From assembly GCA_029259875.1 (NCBI GenBank), contig JAJDEK010000382.1, forward strand, positions 1 through 10,685: 10,685 bases of DNA. The letters run 5' to 3'. This DNA is from Planctomycetaceae bacterium (lineage in GTDB: Bacteria > Planctomycetota > Planctomycetia > Planctomycetales > Planctomycetaceae). Below are positions 7,321 to 10,685 of this stretch, one piece after another. A program made the position numbers and the translations under genes. The notes below the pieces were generated by a model. It saw only the letters and a list, made by a program, of their open reading frames with translations. It was not told the DNA's origin and made no database searches. Each line of letters begins with the position of its first letter. Within the stretch, counting starts at the first letter, position 1.

Positions 7321-8514
7321 ATGTCATCACTTCTGATCTCCATTATCGCTATTTGCCTTATCTTGCTTGTGGGCCTTGTTTGTGCATTTCATCTCATCAT
7401 TCGCTCGCGCAACATGCAATATTGGCTACCCAGCTATTATCGTTTGAAAAGCAGGAAAAAGTCAGTCACTTTTACTGCTGAACAACCCCGGCATATTTTC
7501 ATCGCCGTCTGTGATCATTTCGAACCGGAATGGAGAAATCCTATCAAATCCGAAGCATTGGCCCGCGTTGATCGCTGGTGTCAGGAATACCCTGCTCGTT
7601 TTTCGAAATTCAGTGACTCACGCGGTCAGGTACCGCAGCATACTTTTTTCTTTCCTCAAGATCAGTATGCTCCTGAGTATTTGGATCGTCTGGCAGAACT
7701 CTGCAAGCAAGGCTATGGCGATGTTGATGTGCACTTACACCATGATCAGGATACGGCGGAAGGTCTCCGTCAAAAGATGAATGAATTCCGCGAGATACTC
7801 TATCATCGACATGGACTATTACGAAAAGATCCGCTGACTGGAGAAATCGTTTACGGTTTTATTCATGGAAACTGGGCTTTGTGTAACTCCCGACCTGATG
7901 GACGCTGGTGTGGCGTTGATAATGAGATTGAAGTTCTATTGGAAACAGGTTGTTATGCCGATCTGACGATGCCCTCTGCTCCCAGTGATACACAGACTCA
8001 AATCATTAATAGTATTTATTACGCAAAACACCGACCAAATGAACGCAAATCTCATAATCAGGGTACTCTTGCTCGTGTAGGAAAATCATCTGAAGACAAC
8101 AACCTACTAATGATCCAAGGACCTTTGCGTCTTGACTGGAACCAACGTAAATGGGGATGTTTGCCACGTATAGAAAATTCCGATCTTCACGGCGGTCGAC
8201 CTGCAACAATAAAACGATTTCAACACTGGCTTGCAGCCGATGTGCATGTAAAAGGTCGCCCTGATTGGACATTCATCAAACTGCATACGCATGGTGCTAA
8301 ACCCGGAAACATTGAGACCTTGTTGGGACCGGAAACAGAGGCATTCCACTCTGCATTACGAGAAGAAGCAGCCCAGCATCCAGAATGGAAATACTATTAT
8401 GTTACTGCCTGGGAAATGGCAGCCCTTATCCATCAGGCAGAACAAGGCATCACGGTTCCTGATTTCGAAGCCATCCACACTGAGAAATATCGCGAATCCA
8501 AAGTACTGACTTAA
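7321..8514 (+). CDS. Membrane-anchored protein of unknown family, possible divergent NodB-like deacetylase
   Basis: I do not recognise a named family for this 397-residue protein. It has one N-terminal membrane segment (about 4-27) followed by a strongly basic stretch (R28, R30, R41, K43, R45-K47), which by the positive-inside rule puts the large domain in the cytoplasm. Ordered motifs resemble a very divergent CE4/NodB barrel: AVCDHFEP (62-69, in the place of TFDDGP), HTFFFP followed by YAPEYLDRLAELCKQGYG (107-133, like GTFFV..YPELI.RI..EGH), DVHLHHD (136-142, candidate metal His), FIHGNWAL (180-187), YADLTMPSAP (212-221) and FIKLHTHGA (318-326, like motif 5). It starts six bases after the GT2 gene with no clear Shine-Dalgarno, so it is co-transcribed. 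It is the last gene of the tightly spaced run. The enzymatic role is inference; a glycosidase on the same barrel is an alternative. Confidence 0.8.
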   Translation: MSSLLISIIAICLILLVGLVCAFHLIIRSRNMQYWLPSYYRLKSRKKSVTFTAEQPRHIFIAVCDHFEPEWRNPIKSEALARVDRWCQEYPARFSKFSDSRGQVPQHTFFFPQDQYAPEYLDRLAELCKQGYGDVDVHLHHDQDTAEGLRQKMNEFREILYHRHGLLRKDPLTGEIVYGFIHGNWALCNSRPDGRWCGVDNEIEVLLETGCYADLTMPSAPSDTQTQIINSIYYAKHRPNERKSHNQGTLARVGKSSEDNNLLMIQGPLRLDWNQRKWGCLPRIENSDLHGGRPATIKRFQHWLAADVHVKGRPDWTFIKLHTHGAKPGNIETLLGPETEAFHSALREEAAQHPEWKYYYVTAWEMAALIHQAEQGITVPDFEAIHTEKYRESKVLT

Positions 8515-8949
8515 GACAATTCCGGGCCTGATTCGAACCTCGTCATATAATGTCACAAACCATTTGTTCACATTTTCACTTTGAATTTGATTTAATGCGT
8601 TTAGCATACTAACGCAGTATTCCACACTAATTTGCCGACAATCACTAAGCTGAACCTTAATCAGCACAGATTCGCATTGACCAATTTTTTGAGATTTGTC
8701 AAGATCGGTGATGAACGAGTGAAATCGTGTATTACTCTCTTTCATTTTCCATATTATTATACTGGGGACAATTCCAAACAATTTATTGTCCTACTACTGA
8801 GTCCTTTCTCTGTTGTCTGCATCGAGATATGTCAAAACTTCAATGAATCCACTTTCACTTCTCATTCGCTGATACACAGTGTGCAACTACTGGCAAAGAC
8901 GCTGTTAGTAGTATTTCAACAGGAATGAATTCAGGCTCATCATCGTTTC
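8515..8949. other. Long AT-rich intergenic region
   Basis: About 435 bases separate the end of the EPS run from the next Shine-Dalgarno. Open frames exist on both strands (plus 8632-8928; minus 8781 down into the upstream gene), but their translations lack any recognisable motif, are rich in Ile/Ser/Asn/Phe as expected from AT-rich non-coding DNA, and have no good ribosome-binding site. A 6-base inverted repeat (TGCGTT 8596-8601, AACGCA 8611-8616, 9-base loop) is present without a T-run. The region probably holds the end of the operon transcript and the promoter of the following gene, but I could not place either with confidence. Confidence 0.5.
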
Positions 8950-8956
8950 AAGGAGG
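8950..8956 (+). promoter_or_regulatory. Strong Shine-Dalgarno deciding the start of the last glycosyltransferase
   Basis: AAGGAGG at 8950-8956 lies seven bases before the ATG at 8964 and is the best ribosome-binding site in the window. It lies inside the longer open frame that begins at 8925, so the upstream ATG (adding the 13 residues MNSGSSSFQGGNK) is very unlikely to be the real start. Confidence 0.88.
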
Positions 8957-8963
8957 AAACAAA

Positions 8964-9965
8964 ATGAGTGTCACATTAGTGCATACCGGCATATCACATA
9001 CGCGCACCGAATATTGTATTTGGGAGGCACTGAATCAGGCATGGCCTCAAGCATCGACCATAGCCCGATTTGGCACTGGTTTCTCTTCTGAGCGAACGCT
9101 TGACGTAACTCAGGCAAACTTAATTATCAGTACGAGCCTGGAAGCTGCTGCCACGATTCAATGCAACGCAGACCAGTTACATATGTGCTATCTGGAACCA
9201 CGCTCCAGTAACCAAACTCCAATTAATCAACAGTTGGTGAATTCCTTAACCGATGTTGAATTTGTTGTTCCCACTAAGACGGTTCAGAACTTGAATCGTG
9301 ACCGATTTACATCATTCGTCAAACCTCCTGTTGATACGGACTTTTTTAGTTCTGGTTCCGAGAAACGAAGCTCCTTCTACCTGTTGATTGTAGATGGTGA
9401 ATGGTCTGCGGATGATCAACTAGCCGTAGATGCCTGCAAAAAATTGAATCTAAGCCTCTCTATTGTGGGTATTGCAGAAGATCAACTGCCAGCAAAATTA
9501 CACAAAGAACCACTGCTTGAAATCATTGGCCCTGTCGATGACCAGATGCTCCGAGAACAATACCGACTCTGTTCTGGTGTGATTTGCCCACGCGATGTTG
9601 ACTTCGACCTTTCTGCCATTGAAGCGCAAAGTTGTGGTACGCCCGTTGTCATCTATGCCAACTGTGAAGCTGCTAACTCTGTTGTATGCTTTGAACAACA
9701 TGGCCTGGGTAGCGGAATCTACTTTGAAGAAAAAAGTGTAACGTCGCTTACCTCTGCTATAAAGGAACTGGAAATGCGACCTCAACGTTGCCAGGCGGTT
9801 ATTGGTTGGGGTAGTGCCGTTCAATACTCCTATCATCAATTCCAGATTTCTTTTAACAAAGCAATCACAAAAGAAATTGCCTATCGACTCAAGGCGACAA
9901 AACAGCAAATTCAAATACAAGATCAGCAGGACGAAGGGCCTTCGGAACAACGGTCCGCTGCATAA
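8964..9965 (+). CDS. WbaZ-like GT4 family protein with degenerate active site (probable pseudo-glycosyltransferase)
   Basis: This 333-residue GT-B protein aligns by eye along its whole length to the WbaZ-like mannosyltransferase branch of GT4, but most catalytic signatures are altered. The opening VHDWL..GGAE pattern reads VHTGISHTRTE (6-16); the acceptor motif CHTP reads CYLEPRSS (75-82); the donor-phosphate SRLVPYKR reads VDGEWSADD (143-151) with no Arg/Lys. EDFGIVPVEA becomes DVDFDLSAIEAQSCGTPVV (211-229), which keeps E220 but has V212 for the first Glu of EX7E. VKPPVDTDFF (119-128) and the C-terminal fold pattern (GIYFEEKSVTSLTSAIKELE, 251-270) remain, and the reading frame is clean. The Gln-rich tail is hydrophilic. 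It stands 449 bases from the operon, apparently its own transcription unit. It could be a scaffold, sugar-sensing or regulatory protein, or an enzyme with changed chemistry. Confidence 0.82.
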   Translation: MSVTLVHTGISHTRTEYCIWEALNQAWPQASTIARFGTGFSSERTLDVTQANLIISTSLEAAATIQCNADQLHMCYLEPRSSNQTPINQQLVNSLTDVEFVVPTKTVQNLNRDRFTSFVKPPVDTDFFSSGSEKRSSFYLLIVDGEWSADDQLAVDACKKLNLSLSIVGIAEDQLPAKLHKEPLLEIIGPVDDQMLREQYRLCSGVICPRDVDFDLSAIEAQSCGTPVVIYANCEAANSVVCFEQHGLGSGIYFEEKSVTSLTSAIKELEMRPQRCQAVIGWGSAVQYSYHQFQISFNKAITKEIAYRLKATKQQIQIQDQQDEGPSEQRSAA

Positions 9966-9970
9966 AATTT

Positions 9971-10558
9971 CTATTTCAACGTTTGCAGGTAGGCAATCAG
10001 ATCACGCAATTCTTGTCGGGTTAGCTTCTCAGGCATCAGTGATTTTTTGCGGAACTTGTTCGTCGATTTCGTTTCACAGATACGTTTTTTCCGCTGACAG
10101 TCCCAACACTCACCTTATCTTTATTTACTTCTCCTAAGATCACACGCTTGAGAATCTTTGCATTCTCAAGAATGAAAGTCCAAACCGTAAAATGCGGTGT
10201 ACTTTACGCACCAAGTTTTCATCATTCCCCGAGCGTAATTCACCTTCAAGTATTTGAACTCCAGCCAGCTGTATCAACCAACTGTTGATCACAGCCAGCA
10301 TTTTAATCAGATAACACGATCACTATCTGTACGACGATATCCTTCAGGATAAAAATGCGTATTGCTTTCAATCGCCCTTCCTCGTCCATATTCATCGACG
10401 TCAATTACCATGGATGTGATAATATGGGTATTTTTCGTAAAGAGTTCTATTTGGATCTGCGGATCAGACGCACGAAAAAGATCCGTCGCTGTATTCTTTT
10501 TTTGTGCCAGCGCTACCGATGCTCCTGCAGAAAGAATGACCAGTAATTTAATACGCAT
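9971..10558 (-). pseudogene. Remnant of a PVC-type membrane-bound dehydrogenase / haem-binding protein, internally deleted and frameshifted
   Basis: Read on the minus strand. The first part (10558 to 10310) gives 83 residues: a signal peptide MRIKLLVILSAGASVALAQ, then IDVDEYGRGRAIESNTHF and PEGYRRTDSDRV, the N-terminal signature of planctomycete membrane-bound dehydrogenase (L-sorbosone-type propeller) proteins, ending at a TGA (10309-10307). The C-terminal end of the same kind of protein follows in pieces: ILENAKILKRVILGEV...KNVSVKR (frame open from 10203 to about 10069), NEIDEQVPQKI in a second frame (10073-10041), then SLMPEKLTRQELRDLIAYL in a third frame to a TAG at 9973-9971. The stretch 10304-10200 is less certain. 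Family members are many hundreds of residues, often over 1000, with propeller, HEAT and cytochrome c domains; all of these are missing. Its stop lies five bases from that of the convergent glycosyltransferase gene. GTG 10597 and ATG 10591 are alternative starts. Confidence 0.78.
10147..10170. repeat. Perfect 9-base inverted repeat inside the pseudogene
   Basis: CTTGAGAAT (10147-10155) and ATTCTCAAG (10162-10170) form a perfect 9-bp stem with a 6-base loop (CTTTGC). On the minus strand it encodes the ILENAKILK stretch of the remnant. No T-run follows on either strand, so it is not a classic intrinsic terminator, but it lies downstream of the convergent glycosyltransferase stop and could impede transcription or trim RNA. 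Confidence 0.5.
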
Positions 10559-10597
10559 TCTCAAAGGCTTACTCAGCAGACACCCCCTCATACTCAC

Positions 10598-10674
10598 TGA
10601 TACATATAGAGTTACAATCAGTTAAACGTAAACCGAAATAAGTGGAATATGCAAGGAATAACACTCGGATTCGT
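10598..10674. promoter_or_regulatory. Probable divergent promoter region
   Basis: This short AT-rich stretch separates the 5' end of the minus-strand remnant from a likely plus-strand gene at the window edge, so it should hold outward-facing promoters. TACAAT at 10613-10618 resembles a plus-strand -10 element, but there is no fitting -35, so no promoter is assigned precisely. Confidence 0.3.
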
Positions 10675-10680
10675 GGAGGT
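10675..10680 (+). promoter_or_regulatory. Shine-Dalgarno of a gene starting at or beyond the window end
   Basis: GGAGGT followed by AAAAA at the last base fits a ribosome-binding site whose start codon falls a few bases past the window. The competing reading is a gene starting at the ATG at 10649, preceded by AAGTGGA, giving MQGITLGFVEVK up to the edge; in that case GGAGGT would be coding. The sequence shown cannot decide between them. Confidence 0.5.
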
Positions 10681-10685
10681 AAAAA

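Noticed and set aside
8530..8539. GATTCGAACC, the complement of a tRNA T-loop sequence, as a possible tRNA end or attachment site
   Set aside because: The flanking bases do not form a T-stem, no acceptor, anticodon or D arm can be drawn on the minus strand, and no integrase is nearby.
8546..8551. Perfect TATAAT as a -10 promoter element
   Set aside because: No acceptable -35 lies 16-18 bases upstream and the nearest downstream start is over 400 bases away; likely chance in AT-rich DNA.
8677..8705. TTGACC / CAAGAT as a promoter pair with 17-base spacing
   Set aside because: The -10 half matches the consensus poorly and the position is 259 bases from the next gene; not strong enough to annotate.
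8356..8781. Minus-strand open frame of 141 codons reaching from the gap into the end of the upstream gene
   Set aside because: More than a third is antisense to a well-supported gene, the rest shows no known motif, and there is no Shine-Dalgarno.
8632..8928. Plus-strand open frame of 98 codons in the intergenic gap
   Set aside because: Composition is like AT-rich non-coding DNA, there is no ribosome-binding site or recognisable domain, and it ends just before the Shine-Dalgarno of the real gene.
9498..9950. Minus-strand open frame of 150 codons antisense to the last glycosyltransferase gene
   Set aside because: It is a shadow of a clearly homologous plus-strand gene and its translation shows no domain.
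10355..10625. Two plus-strand open frames across the right-hand region
   Set aside because: They are antisense to the recognisable N-terminus of the PVC-type dehydrogenase remnant and carry no motif of their own.

Overview
The window looks like a chromosomal piece of a planctomycete, probably near Gimesia/Planctomyces. The genus is a guess from memory of sequence style. The strongest phylum evidence is a decayed minus-strand gene at the right end. It carries the N-terminal signature of the planctomycete/Verrucomicrobia 'membrane-bound dehydrogenase' proteins and the C-terminal tail typical of PVC-type haem-binding proteins. Moderate-to-low GC and weak Shine-Dalgarno sequences before most genes also fit.

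Positions 1-8514 hold eight tightly spaced plus-strand genes that read as one exopolysaccharide/capsule operon, entered part-way through its first gene. In order: a GT4 glycosyltransferase (5' end outside the window), a FemAB/CelD-type GNAT acyltransferase, a second GT4, a CE4 (NodB-type) polysaccharide deacetylase, a third GT4-like transferase, a short serine-acetyltransferase-type hexapeptide O-acetyltransferase, a membrane GT2 transferase, and a membrane-anchored protein of unknown family whose Asp/His motifs resemble a very divergent NodB-type deacetylase. Together they could assemble a repeat unit from several sugars and decorate it by deacetylation and O-/N-acylation on the cytoplasmic face. 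The mix recalls the EPS loci that travel with exosortase/PEP-CTERM systems, but no exosortase, flippase, polymerase or export porin lies inside the window.

Positions 8515-8949 are a long AT-rich gap with no convincing gene. It precedes the only gene with a textbook Shine-Dalgarno (AAGGAGG): a 333-residue GT-B protein of the WbaZ-like GT4 type. Its fold-defining pattern is kept, but the active-site signatures are nearly all replaced, so it is probably a pseudo-glycosyltransferase.

Positions 9971-10558 (minus strand) are a pseudogene: the first ~83 residues of a PVC-type dehydrogenase/haem-binding protein, including its signal peptide, are joined after a very large internal deletion to frameshifted pieces of its C-terminus. 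The last ~90 bases are probably a divergent promoter region, and a GGAGGT close to the edge suggests another plus-strand gene starting at or just beyond the window end.
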